Positions 7,201 through 15,853 of a stretch of 64,000 bases of DNA are shown here, in pieces (positions within the stretch are counted from its first letter, which is position 1; each line of letters opens with the position of its first letter). The notes below the pieces were generated by a model, which did no database searches, had not been told where the DNA came from, and saw only the letters and a program-made list of their open reading frames with translations. The DNA comes from Lentilitoribacter sp039986595 (lineage in GTDB: Bacteria > Pseudomonadota > Alphaproteobacteria > Rhizobiales > Rhizobiaceae), in the NCBI GenBank assembly GCA_039986595.1, contig JBDWQJ010000005.1, positions 372,001-436,000 on the forward strand. Direction: 5' to 3'. A program made the translations under genes and the position numbers.

Positions 7201-8550
7201 CTAACCCATCAACTTCGAGTGCATGTCTTCAGCCGCATCACGACCTTCTGCCACCGCGGTGACGGTCAAATCATCACCCCCGGATGCGCAATCGCCACCG
7301 GCCCAAACTTTATCAAGCGAGCTTTGGCCATTTTCATCAACGCTGATTTTACCGCCATTGATGTCCAGACCAGTTATATTGAGCGATAATTTCTGCCCAA
7401 TGGCTTTAAAGACCTGATCTGCTTTAAGACGGAATGTATCATCGGTGATTTTCAAACCATCATCGCTTGCTTCCGTGTAAGCAAATTCAACTTCGGAGAC
7501 AGCACCATTTGCAACCAGACCAACTGGCTGCGCATTGGTGATGATATTCACACCCTTTTGTGCGGCTAGATCCTGCTCAAATTTACTCGCATTCATGTTT
7601 TCAACGCCGCGACGATAGACGAGCGAGACATGCTCTGCACCCAACAGCTTGGCTTGCACAGCAGCATCAACAGCGGTCATCCCCCCGCCAATAACAACGA
7701 CATTTCGGCCGATATTTACATCTGTTAGATCAGCCGCCTGACGAAGCCCTGCAATAAACTCAACAGCATCATCAGAACCAGAAACATCTTCGTTATCAAG
7801 CCCAAGCGCGTTTACGCCAGCAAGGCCGATGCCCAAGAACACAGCGTCATAATCTGATTGCAACTGATCAAGATCCAGGTTTTCGCCAAGACGTTTGTCC
7901 AGTTCCATTGAAATCCCGCCGATTGATAACAGCCATTCAACTTCGCGTTCTGCAAATTGATCAACCGTTTTATATGCGGCGATACCAAACTCGTTTAAAC
8001 CGCCAGCTTTCGCGCGGCTATCATAGATCACCACGTCATGGCCCTTCATTGCCAAACGGTGTGCGCAGGATAGTCCCGAAGGCCCTGCCCCAACAACAGC
8101 AATCTTTTTCGAAGTTGGTTCTGCGCGGGTAAACGGATGAACACCTGCATCCATAACTTTATCAGTTGCGAAACGTTGCAAGAGCCCGATTTCAACAGGG
8201 TCATTCTCCGCCGTTTCCCGCACACAAGCTTCTTCACACAACGTTTCCGTTGGGCAAACACGGGCGCACATGCCACCTAAAATATTCTGTTTGAATATTG
8301 TCGTTGCAGCAGCTTCTGGCGTGCCAGTTGAAATCTGGCGAATGAAGAGAGGAATATCAATCGATGTTGGACATGCCGTGATGCAAGGCGCATCATGACA
8401 AAAATAACATCGATCCGCGGCAACCTTTGCTTCGTGCGGGCTAAGCGGTGCGTGCAAATCGCAAAAGTTTTCGTTTAGTTGTTCGGAGGATAGTCGAGCG
8501 GAAAGAACCCCGTCGGCCCTCACCTTTTTAGATTGATTAGTTGTCGGCAT
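7201..8550 (-). CDS. preT: NAD-dependent dihydropyrimidine dehydrogenase subunit PreT
   Basis: Electron-input subunit of the dehydrogenase, a glutamate-synthase-small-subunit-like flavoprotein. The N-terminus binds 4Fe-4S clusters through C48, C51, C56, C60 and C95, C99, C105, C109. An FAD site (VVGAGPSGLSCAHRL) begins near residue 147 and an NAD(P)H site (VVIGGGMTAVDAA) near 285. It passes electrons from NAD(P)H to PreA. I place the start at the ATG at 8550, preceded by GGGAAC; an upstream in-frame ATG at 8562 has no ribosome site. An inverted repeat sits just upstream at 8566-8590. It leads the preTA operon. Confidence 0.93.
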   Translation of the reverse strand: MPTTNQSKKVRADGVLSARLSSEQLNENFCDLHAPLSPHEAKVAADRCYFCHDAPCITACPTSIDIPLFIRQISTGTPEAAATTIFKQNILGGMCARVCPTETLCEEACVRETAENDPVEIGLLQRFATDKVMDAGVHPFTRAEPTSKKIAVVGAGPSGLSCAHRLAMKGHDVVIYDSRAKAGGLNEFGIAAYKTVDQFAEREVEWLLSIGGISMELDKRLGENLDLDQLQSDYDAVFLGIGLAGVNALGLDNEDVSGSDDAVEFIAGLRQAADLTDVNIGRNVVVIGGGMTAVDAAVQAKLLGAEHVSLVYRRGVENMNASKFEQDLAAQKGVNIITNAQPVGLVANGAVSEVEFAYTEASDDGLKITDDTFRLKADQVFKAIGQKLSLNITGLDINGGKISVDENGQSSLDKVWAGGDCASGGDDLTVTAVAEGRDAAEDMHSKLMG

Positions 8551-8565
8551 CAGTGTTCCCATTTT

Positions 8566-8590
8566 TATACTGATTTGTGCATTCAGTATG
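8566..8590. promoter_or_regulatory. Inverted repeat upstream of preT (candidate operator)
   Basis: TATACTGA and TCAGTATG form arms matching at seven of eight positions around a nine-base spacer, 16 bases upstream of the preT start. The position fits a repressor operator, plausibly for the RutR-like regulator, although it does not match the E. coli RutR consensus. Confidence 0.45.
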
Positions 8591-8726
8591 ACACCGGAAA
8601 ATTTTTTATCAAGTGGTAAAATTTTTCAAATTGAAAAACACTTTACTACAACGATAACAAATACTTAAATTATTTTTATAAAATATAAATTGACTAAAAT
8701 ACTCAAGTTAAATCTATAATGAACCC

Positions 8727-8745
8727 AATATTTGATACAAATATT
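8727..8745. repeat. Perfect AT-rich inverted repeat between betA and preT
   Basis: AATATTTG and CAAATATT form perfect 8-bp arms around ATA, 18 bases past the betA stop and about 175 bases upstream of preT. All-AT arms with no T tract make a poor terminator. It could be a regulator site or a weak 3' hairpin for the bet transcript. The surrounding 8551-8762 gap is otherwise AT-rich and holds no gene. Confidence 0.45.
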
Positions 8746-8762
8746 TGCCAATCATTTCATGA

Positions 8763-10427
8763 TCAGCGCTGCGAGGTTTCCCAGTCTGGGCTCACCCACG
8801 GTTCGGCATTTGAGGCAGCAAGCAAACCTTTGCCTAATATGTGATCCGATGCTTTTTCGCCTGTCATGATCGATGGACCATTCAAATTACCATTGGTCAC
8901 ACGCGGGAAAATAGAACTGTCAGCAACACGTAAATTTTCAACACCGATGACATTTAAATCAGGGTCAACAACCGCCATTGGATCATCTTTTGCGCCTAGC
9001 TTACAAGTGCCGCAAGGATGGTAGGCGCTTTCAACGTGCTCCTTGATAAAGCCGTTTAGCTCTTCATCACTTTGAACAGCATCACCTGGTTGAATTTCAT
9101 GCTTTACATAGGGTTTGAAAGCATCCTGTGCGAAAATCTCGCGCGTTAACCTGATGCAATTTCTAAATTCTTCCCAGTCTTTTTCTTCGCTCATATAATT
9201 GAACAAAATTTTGGGCGCATCTTTTGGGTTTGCTGATCTAAGCGTCACACTCCCACGACTGACAGAACGCATAGGACCGACATGGGCTTGGAACCCATGC
9301 CCTTCCGCAGCTGCCTGACCATCATAACGAACTGCAATCGGCAAGAAATGATATTGAATATCAGGATATTTGATTCCCGCTTTAGAGCGAATAAATGCAG
9401 CCGATTCAAATTGGTTTGATGTTCCAAGACCTGATTTTGTAAACAGCCATTGCGCCCCAATCAGAGCTTTGCCAAAGATGTTCCAATACTTATAAAGCGT
9501 AACAGGTTGGCTTGCTGCCATCTGCAGATAAAGCTCAAGATGATCCTGCAAATTTTGCCCAACGCCTTGGCGATCTGCCACCACGTCAATTCCGTGAGAT
9601 TTTAAATGCTCAGCCGGACCAATACCCGATAGCATCAAAAGTTTTGGCGAATTGAACGAAGATGCGGCAATAATAACCTCGCGATTTGCTTTGATCAGCT
9701 CAGTCTTACCGCCACGTTCGATTTCAACACCAACCGCCTTTTTATCCTCAATTTTAATGCGCGTAGCCAAGCCGCGAACGACCTCGCAGTTCGAACGTTT
9801 GAGCGCAGGTTTTAAATATGCGTTTGCCGCAGACCAACGCCGCCCTTTCCACACTGTTTGCTCCATAGGGCCAAAGCCCTCTTGCTGATAACCATTATAA
9901 TCATCTGTCGTGTGATACCCAGCTTGGCGTCCGGCCTCAACAAAGGCTTTAAATAGCGGATTGGTCCGTGGACCGCGAGTGATGTGAAGCGGGCCATTGG
10001 TGCCGCGCCATGTTGGGTCACCACCCTGCCCGCCATCATGCCAGTTTTCCATACGTTTAAAATATGGCAATACATCTTTATACGCCCATCCGCTGGCACC
10101 CGTCTGTTCCCAGTGATCATAGTCAGATGGTGCACCACGAACATAAACCATGCCGTTGATCGATGAAGACCCGCCAATGACCTTACCGCGAGGAGCAGCT
10201 AATTTTCGCCCACCCAAATGTGGTTCAGGTTCACTTTCATAACCCCAATCATACATCGGCATATTCATTGGGTATGATAACGCTGCAGGCATTTGAATAA
10301 GCGGGCCAGCATCAGTACCGCCATGTTCAATAACAATCACTGAATGCTTGCCATCCTCTGACAAGCGGTAAGCCATCGCACATCCGGCAGAACCGGCACC
10401 AACAATTACAAAATCTGCATGGCGCAT
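8763..10427 (-). CDS. betA: Choline dehydrogenase BetA (GMC oxidoreductase)
   Basis: Oxidises choline to betaine aldehyde, membrane-associated and linked to the respiratory chain in characterised relatives. The 554-residue flavoprotein opens with the FAD dinucleotide motif IVGAGSAGCAMAYRL. It carries GMC signatures (GKVIGGSSSINGMVYVRG near 85, SSFNSPKLLMLSGIGP near 260) and the catalytic histidine H470 in SAYHPCGTCKLG. Length and motifs match BetA rather than a generic GMC alcohol dehydrogenase. It is the last gene of betC-GST-betB-betA, nine bases after betB, with AGAGGT ahead of the ATG. No betI repressor is present in the window. Confidence 0.93.
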   Translation of the reverse strand: MRHADFVIVGAGSAGCAMAYRLSEDGKHSVIVIEHGGTDAGPLIQMPAALSYPMNMPMYDWGYESEPEPHLGGRKLAAPRGKVIGGSSSINGMVYVRGAPSDYDHWEQTGASGWAYKDVLPYFKRMENWHDGGQGGDPTWRGTNGPLHITRGPRTNPLFKAFVEAGRQAGYHTTDDYNGYQQEGFGPMEQTVWKGRRWSAANAYLKPALKRSNCEVVRGLATRIKIEDKKAVGVEIERGGKTELIKANREVIIAASSFNSPKLLMLSGIGPAEHLKSHGIDVVADRQGVGQNLQDHLELYLQMAASQPVTLYKYWNIFGKALIGAQWLFTKSGLGTSNQFESAAFIRSKAGIKYPDIQYHFLPIAVRYDGQAAAEGHGFQAHVGPMRSVSRGSVTLRSANPKDAPKILFNYMSEEKDWEEFRNCIRLTREIFAQDAFKPYVKHEIQPGDAVQSDEELNGFIKEHVESAYHPCGTCKLGAKDDPMAVVDPDLNVIGVENLRVADSSIFPRVTNGNLNGPSIMTGEKASDHILGKGLLAASNAEPWVSPDWETSQR

Positions 10428-10436
10428 AAAATACCT

Positions 10437-11900
10437 CTAAAACTGTGCTTCGACTGGTGTCATAGCGACGTAAACAGTTTTGACTTCCGAATAATGATTA
10501 ATCGCTTCTTTAGAGTTTTCACGACCAACTCCTGACATCTTTACCCCACCAAACGGCGCTTCGACAGGTGCTAAATTATAGGTATTGATCCAGCAAGATC
10601 CAGCTTCAAGCTGATCAATAACGCGGTGACCACGCTTCAAGTCTTGCGTAAACACCCCAGCGGACAAACCAAACTCGGTCGCATTTGCGCGCGCAATGAC
10701 TTCCTCTTCTGTATCAAAACTTAAAACCGATAATACAGGGCCAAAAATCTCATCCGTTGCAATTGTCATCTCATCGGTTACATCTGAGAAAATTGTTGGC
10801 TCGATGAAATATCCGTCGCGTTCAAGCTTGTGACCGCCATGAACGAGCGTTGCGCCTTCTTCGACACCTTTTTTGATAAAGCCAAGCACAATATCCGCCT
10901 GGCGTTCTGACACCATTGGACCAAAATTTGTGTTTTCATCCAACGGATCGCCGATGATGGCTTTTTCTGTCCGCTCTTTCAAACGCGCAAGAAATTTCGG
11001 CAAAATGCCTTTTTGCACAAAAACGCGTGTCCCATTTGAGCAAACTTGACCGGAAGAATAGAAATTCCCCAAAATCGCACCACCAACAGCATCTTCTATA
11101 TCAGCATCATCAAAAACAACCAGCGGAGACTTGCCACCCAGCTCCATTGTCACATGTTTCATGCTTTCCGCTGCGGCTGAATACACTTTTCGCCCAGTTG
11201 GCACAGAACCTGTCAGCGAGACTTTATTCACACGCGCATCTGTAATCAACTGAGCCCCAATATCACCAAAGCCTTGGATTACGTTGTAAACGCCGGCCGG
11301 CACGCCAGCCTCATGTAAAATCTCAGCAACTTTGAGCGCACAGAGTGGCGTGGTCTCAGATGGTTTAAAAACCATAGAATTTCCGCATGCAAGCGCTGGC
11401 GCACCTTTCCAACACGCGATCTGTGTTGGATAGTTCCACGCACCAATCCCCACACAAAGCCCTAACGGTTGGCGTTTTGTGTAGACAAAATCTTCGCCCA
11501 ACTGAATATGCTCACCTGTAAGCGAAGCTGCTAAACCGCCGAAATATTCAAGCGCATCAGCACCGCTGGTCGCATCAGCCATTATAGTTTCCTGAATGGG
11601 CTTACCCGTATCATAGGTTTCTAAAATACTGAGCTCTTCATTGCGTTCACGAATGATGTCCGCAGCCCTGCGCAAAACACGACCGCGCTCAGTACCTGTC
11701 ATTTTTGCCCATGCATGCTGACCTTGTTTGGCAGATGCAATGGCCTTTTCAACAATATCAGGCGTAGCAGAATGCAATTTTGCAATTACTTCACCCGTTG
11801 CAGCAAATGTGCAGATAATCTCTTGCCCTTGAGTATCCTCAACATAGACACCATTGATAAAATGGCTCGCCTCGGGTTGGCACTTCAAATTCATGTTCAT
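10437..11900 (-). CDS. betB: Betaine aldehyde dehydrogenase BetB
   Basis: NAD(P)-dependent aldehyde dehydrogenase converting betaine aldehyde to glycine betaine, an osmoprotectant. The 487-residue protein has the ALDH general-base glutamate E253 in VTMELGGKSP and the nucleophile C287 in SGQVCSNGTRVF. The C-terminal PFGGVKMSGVGRENS segment is typical of BetB. Its neighbours on either side (GST upstream, betA downstream) and betC place it in choline-O-sulfate/choline use. The start at the first ATG leaves 33 bases after the GST gene. Confidence 0.93.
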   Translation of the reverse strand: MNMNLKCQPEASHFINGVYVEDTQGQEIICTFAATGEVIAKLHSATPDIVEKAIASAKQGQHAWAKMTGTERGRVLRRAADIIRERNEELSILETYDTGKPIQETIMADATSGADALEYFGGLAASLTGEHIQLGEDFVYTKRQPLGLCVGIGAWNYPTQIACWKGAPALACGNSMVFKPSETTPLCALKVAEILHEAGVPAGVYNVIQGFGDIGAQLITDARVNKVSLTGSVPTGRKVYSAAAESMKHVTMELGGKSPLVVFDDADIEDAVGGAILGNFYSSGQVCSNGTRVFVQKGILPKFLARLKERTEKAIIGDPLDENTNFGPMVSERQADIVLGFIKKGVEEGATLVHGGHKLERDGYFIEPTIFSDVTDEMTIATDEIFGPVLSVLSFDTEEEVIARANATEFGLSAGVFTQDLKRGHRVIDQLEAGSCWINTYNLAPVEAPFGGVKMSGVGRENSKEAINHYSEVKTVYVAMTPVEAQF

Positions 11901-11933
11901 CCAATCAGTTTTCGATTATTCAGCAGATTTTAA

Positions 11934-12581
11934 TTATTCAGCAGGTTTCCAACGCAAAGGTTCATAAGACACCATCACGTGAGTTTCGTATGCTTCACGA
12001 GAGGTAAGTCGCTCATAGTAGCGGTCGATATTTGGCGTGCTTGTGCGCAAAAATTCCAGTTCGTAATAGCGATATAAAACGGTTCCCACAATAATATCTG
12101 CGTAGGTGAAATCATCCCCTGCAATAAACGGCCCTTCACCCAATCTGTCATCAAGCATAGTTGCCAAAGTCGCCATTTTTGAAGCCGCTTCATCAAGCGC
12201 TGCGTGATCAAGAATTGCTGGATCATATCTCACAAGCGGGTAGAAAAACTCGCTCAGCAGCAAGGGTGCAAATGTTGTTTTATTCCATTCAGCCCACATA
12301 TCAATTTCAGCACGTTTCTTAGGGTCACGTGGATAAAACGTTTGATCTGCATATTTGTGAGATAGATATCTAACGATTGCAGCACTCTCAAACATTGTCA
12401 GATCGCCATCTTTCATCACGGGAACCAACCCATTCGGGTTCATCGCTAGATATTCAGATGTATCCGTGCCACCAAATGCACCTCCAACGTCATGACGTTT
12501 ATGCACAAGACCAAGCTCTGCAATCGCCCACATAGCGATCTGCACATTCATTGAAGTATCTCTTCCTAAAATTTCGATCAT
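11934..12581 (-). CDS. Glutathione S-transferase family protein within the bet operon
   Basis: A 215-residue soluble protein with an N-terminal thioredoxin-like GST domain (about 1-80: serine in RDTSMNVQ as possible catalytic residue, NPNGLVPVMKDG for the cis-proline, ESAAIVRYL for glutathione binding) and an all-helical C-terminal domain (90-205). It may protect against the aldehyde made by BetA or process a glutathione adduct; this is inference from position only. It lies between betC and betB with gaps of about 30 bases, so it should be cotranscribed. The substrate is unknown. Confidence 0.85.
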   Translation of the reverse strand: MIEILGRDTSMNVQIAMWAIAELGLVHKRHDVGGAFGGTDTSEYLAMNPNGLVPVMKDGDLTMFESAAIVRYLSHKYADQTFYPRDPKKRAEIDMWAEWNKTTFAPLLLSEFFYPLVRYDPAILDHAALDEAASKMATLATMLDDRLGEGPFIAGDDFTYADIIVGTVLYRYYELEFLRTSTPNIDRYYERLTSREAYETHVMVSYEPLRWKPAE

Positions 12582-12609
12582 AGTCTTTCCTTATCAATTT
12601 CCCGAAAAA

Positions 12610-14115
12610 TTAGTCTCGGGGAAAACGTTGATTTGATTCAACAACATTCAAATCCATATGGTTTCGCATATAGCGCTCTGACGCTTTCTGCAATGGTTGA
12701 TAATCCCATGGGTAATAATCTCCATTTCGCAGCGCTTCATAAACAACCCAGCGACGTGCCTGACTTTCGCGAACCGCCGCATCATACAAGTCTAAATTCC
12801 AGCGTTCGTCCGCTTGCTTTGAAAACCCCTCCAAAACATCTTTATATGCAGGATCATTGGCAAGATTATTAAGCTCGTGCGGGTCATCTGACAAGTTAAA
12901 CAACTGATCAGGGTCAAGTGCACAACGGTTGAACTTCCAATCCCCCTGTCTGAGCGACACCAAAGGCGCATATGAAGCTTCCGCCGCATATTCCATCGCA
13001 ACAGGTGTTTTTCGTTTAGCCCCACGCGCGTATGGCAATAGGCTCTCACCATCGGTCCACGGCAATACTTCATCCATCGATATGCCTGCAATATCACATA
13101 AAGTGGGCGTGATATCGATGTTTGAAACGGGGTCACTGATCAGATTTGGGTCGACATCAGGCAATTTCATCATGATTGGAACGCGCGCAGAGCCTTCATA
13201 AAAGCACATCTTAAACCACAATCCACGTTCGCCAAGCATGTCGCCATGATCAGACAAGAACAGAATAATGGCTTCTTGCCCTGTGGATTCAAGAGCTTCC
13301 ATTACCTCGCCAATTTTATCATCCAAATATGAAATATTGGCGAAATATGCGCGACGCGACTTTTGTATATCATCTTTTGTAATATCAAAATTTCGCCAGT
13401 CATTTGCGTCGAAAATTCGTTTTGCATGTGGGTCATGATCATCGTAATCCATAGCTGGAATTTCTGGCAGTAAATGCTCACAATCCTCATATAAATCCCA
13501 GTATTTCTGGCGCGCCACATAAGGATCGTGGGGATGGGTAAAGCTAACCGTTAAACACCAAGGACGTTCATCATGACCTCGCGCGAGATCATAAACTTTG
13601 CGCACTGCATTATAGGCTACTTCATCATCATATTCCATTTGATTGGAAATCTCAGACACACCTGCACCCGTGACAGAACCCATATTGTGATACCACCAAT
13701 CAATCCGCTCACCAGGTTTGCGATAATCAGGGGTCCAACCAAAATCAGCTGGGTAGATATCAGTGGTCAGTCTTTCTTCAAATCCGTGCATTTGATCAGG
13801 CCCAACAAAGTGCATCTTACCGGAAAGGCAGGTTTGATACCCAGCGCGCCTTAAATGATGCGCATAGGTGGGAATATCAGAACAAAACTCTGCAGCATTG
13901 TCATAAACACGTGTTCTATGTGGCAATTGACCGGACATAAATGACGCGCGACCCGGAGCGCACAAAGGCGAAGCGGTGTATGAATTTTCAAAACGCACCG
14001 ACTGCGCAGCAAGCTTTTTTAGGTTAGGCGCATGCAACCATTCGGCTGGACCATCAGGAAACAATGTTCCATTTAGCTGATCCACCATGAATATCAAGAT
14101 ATTTGGCTTGGCCAC
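12610..14115 (-). CDS. betC: Choline-sulfatase BetC
   Basis: Hydrolyses choline-O-sulfate to choline and sulfate in the cytoplasm. The 501-residue type I sulfatase carries C52 in LCAPGRAS, the CxPxR site that is converted to formylglycine. N-terminal metal residues lie in FMVDQLNG and a second metal site in LFLSDHGDMLGERGLW. The C-terminal RRWVVYEALRNGDYYPWDYQP segment is characteristic of choline sulfatases. The start is GTG, chosen because AGGAGG lies eight bases upstream. It is the first gene of the minus-strand bet operon and diverges from an aminotransferase gene 113 bases away. Confidence 0.93.
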   Translation of the reverse strand: MAKPNILIFMVDQLNGTLFPDGPAEWLHAPNLKKLAAQSVRFENSYTASPLCAPGRASFMSGQLPHRTRVYDNAAEFCSDIPTYAHHLRRAGYQTCLSGKMHFVGPDQMHGFEERLTTDIYPADFGWTPDYRKPGERIDWWYHNMGSVTGAGVSEISNQMEYDDEVAYNAVRKVYDLARGHDERPWCLTVSFTHPHDPYVARQKYWDLYEDCEHLLPEIPAMDYDDHDPHAKRIFDANDWRNFDITKDDIQKSRRAYFANISYLDDKIGEVMEALESTGQEAIILFLSDHGDMLGERGLWFKMCFYEGSARVPIMMKLPDVDPNLISDPVSNIDITPTLCDIAGISMDEVLPWTDGESLLPYARGAKRKTPVAMEYAAEASYAPLVSLRQGDWKFNRCALDPDQLFNLSDDPHELNNLANDPAYKDVLEGFSKQADERWNLDLYDAAVRESQARRWVVYEALRNGDYYPWDYQPLQKASERYMRNHMDLNVVESNQRFPRD

Positions 14116-14228
14116 GTATGCGCCCTCCTACAGAATCCAAATTAGTAAATTAAATATATTGCCCTTGGCCGCAAAAAGTCTATTCAATAAGCGACACAAA
14201 TGACTTTGTAGACTAATGAGGATTTTTC

Positions 14229-15602
14229 ATGGCGTACAAACCCAATTCTGATGAGGCAAGAGATGCCGCCTATCACATGCATGGTTACACCAATGCCAAA
14301 AAACACACTGAACTCGGCCCTTTAATTATTGAGCGTGGTGACGGCATTTATGTTTACGATAATGAGGGTAACAAATACATAGAAGCCATGTCAGGCCTAT
14401 GGTCCGCAGGGTTAGGTTTTAGCGAAAAACGCCTTGCCGATGCCGCATATCAGCAAATGCTGAAACTGCCATTTTATCACAATTTCACTCATAAATCTCA
14501 TGGACCTGCAATTGATTTGGCAGAAAAACTTATCGAAATTGCCCCCGTTCCCATGAGCAAAGCCTTCTTCACCAATTCAGGTTCTGAAGCGATTGATACT
14601 GCGCTTAAAATGATCTGGTATCGCTCCAATGCGATGGGAAAACCTGATAAGAAAAAGATCATTGTTCGCAAACGCGCCTATCACGGCGTAACGATTGCTT
14701 CAAGTTGTTTAACAAGTCTTCCAAACAACCACAGATCCTTTGATTTGATTGTACCAGATGTGCTGCGCCTCACCTGCCCACACTATTATAAGGATGGGCT
14801 ACCTGGCGAAAGTGAAACGGAATTCGCCTCAAGATTAGCCCAAGAACTTGACGATCTTATTCAATCAGAAGGTCCTGATACCATCGCGGCGATGTTTGCA
14901 GAACCTGCCATGGGCGCAGGCGGTGTGGTCATCCCACCTGAAACCTATTGGGAAAAAATCCAAGCCGTATTGAATAAATATGACATTCTTCTCGTTGCAG
15001 ATGAAGTTATCAATGGGTTTGGAAGAACCGGCATGATGTTTGGCTGCGAAACCTATAATATCAAACCTGATATGATGACATTATCAAAGCAAATCACATC
15101 GTCATATTTGCCGCTATCTGCGCTTTTAATCAACGACAGAATTTTTGAACCAATAGCCGAGCAAAGTGATGAAATTGGCGTATTTGGACATGGATTTACC
15201 GCAGGTGGCCACCCAACCCCAGCAGTGGTTGCGTTAGAAACTATCCAGATCATTGAACAAGAAAACTTGGTAGAAAACTGCAAGATCAACGGAGCAAAGT
15301 TCGTTGAAGGGCTGAACAAACTCCTCGATCACCCGCTTGTCGGAGAAGTTCGTGGTGTGGGGCTTGTGGCTGCAATCGAACTTGTGATCAACAAGGACGA
15401 AAAGACCGCTTTAGAGCCAGCGGGACGTCTAGGTGCGATGGTTGCAGCCGAATTGCAAAAAAATGGCGTAATTGTTCGCGCAATGATGGATGCGATCGCA
15501 TTTTGCCCTCCAATGATCATCAATAATGAGCAAATCGACGAATTATTAGGAAAAATATTAAAATCTCTCGATTCCGTCAAAAATGTCGCATTTGAACAAT
15601 AA
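14229..15602 (+). CDS. Class III aminotransferase, probably pyruvate-dependent omega-amine/polyamine type
   Basis: A 457-residue PLP aminotransferase with NSGSE near 117 for phosphate binding, D258 in LLVADEV and the Schiff-base lysine K287 in TLSKQITSSY. The sequence resembles the SpuC/omega-amino acid:pyruvate subgroup, which takes putrescine, cadaverine or beta-amino acids. It lies just upstream of a polyamine-type ABC importer in the same direction, so it probably deaminates the imported amine. GAGGA precedes the ATG. A 250-base gap with a possible weak hairpin separates it from the transporter, so it may have its own transcript. The substrate cannot be assigned from sequence. Confidence 0.8.
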   Translation: MAYKPNSDEARDAAYHMHGYTNAKKHTELGPLIIERGDGIYVYDNEGNKYIEAMSGLWSAGLGFSEKRLADAAYQQMLKLPFYHNFTHKSHGPAIDLAEKLIEIAPVPMSKAFFTNSGSEAIDTALKMIWYRSNAMGKPDKKKIIVRKRAYHGVTIASSCLTSLPNNHRSFDLIVPDVLRLTCPHYYKDGLPGESETEFASRLAQELDDLIQSEGPDTIAAMFAEPAMGAGGVVIPPETYWEKIQAVLNKYDILLVADEVINGFGRTGMMFGCETYNIKPDMMTLSKQITSSYLPLSALLINDRIFEPIAEQSDEIGVFGHGFTAGGHPTPAVVALETIQIIEQENLVENCKINGAKFVEGLNKLLDHPLVGEVRGVGLVAAIELVINKDEKTALEPAGRLGAMVAAELQKNGVIVRAMMDAIAFCPPMIINNEQIDELLGKILKSLDSVKNVAFEQ

Positions 15603-15640
15603 TTCAAAAGATTGATACAATTTTGGACAATAGCTCAACT

Positions 15641-15670
15641 TATAGCCAGCATAAGCTATACTAATTTTTA
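15641..15670 (+). terminator. Possible weak terminator after the aminotransferase
   Basis: TATAGC and GCTATA pair around an eight-base loop, followed by CTAATTTTTA, about 40 bases past the stop codon. The stem is short, so this is only a candidate. The rest of 15603-15853 is AT-rich and must hold the transporter promoter. Confidence 0.35.
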
Positions 15671-15853
15671 CCCCGATACAGGAATTATATTTTACAAAAA
15701 TAAATATAAAGGCGATAATTTACTGAAATTAACGATATAAAAGGAAATAAATATCTAATTGCACAAGGAGCACGCAGTTGCCATTGCATAATTATATTGA
15801 GCAGTTATCGTTCAGGGCATAAATTATAAAAATTATATTGGGATACACAGTTT

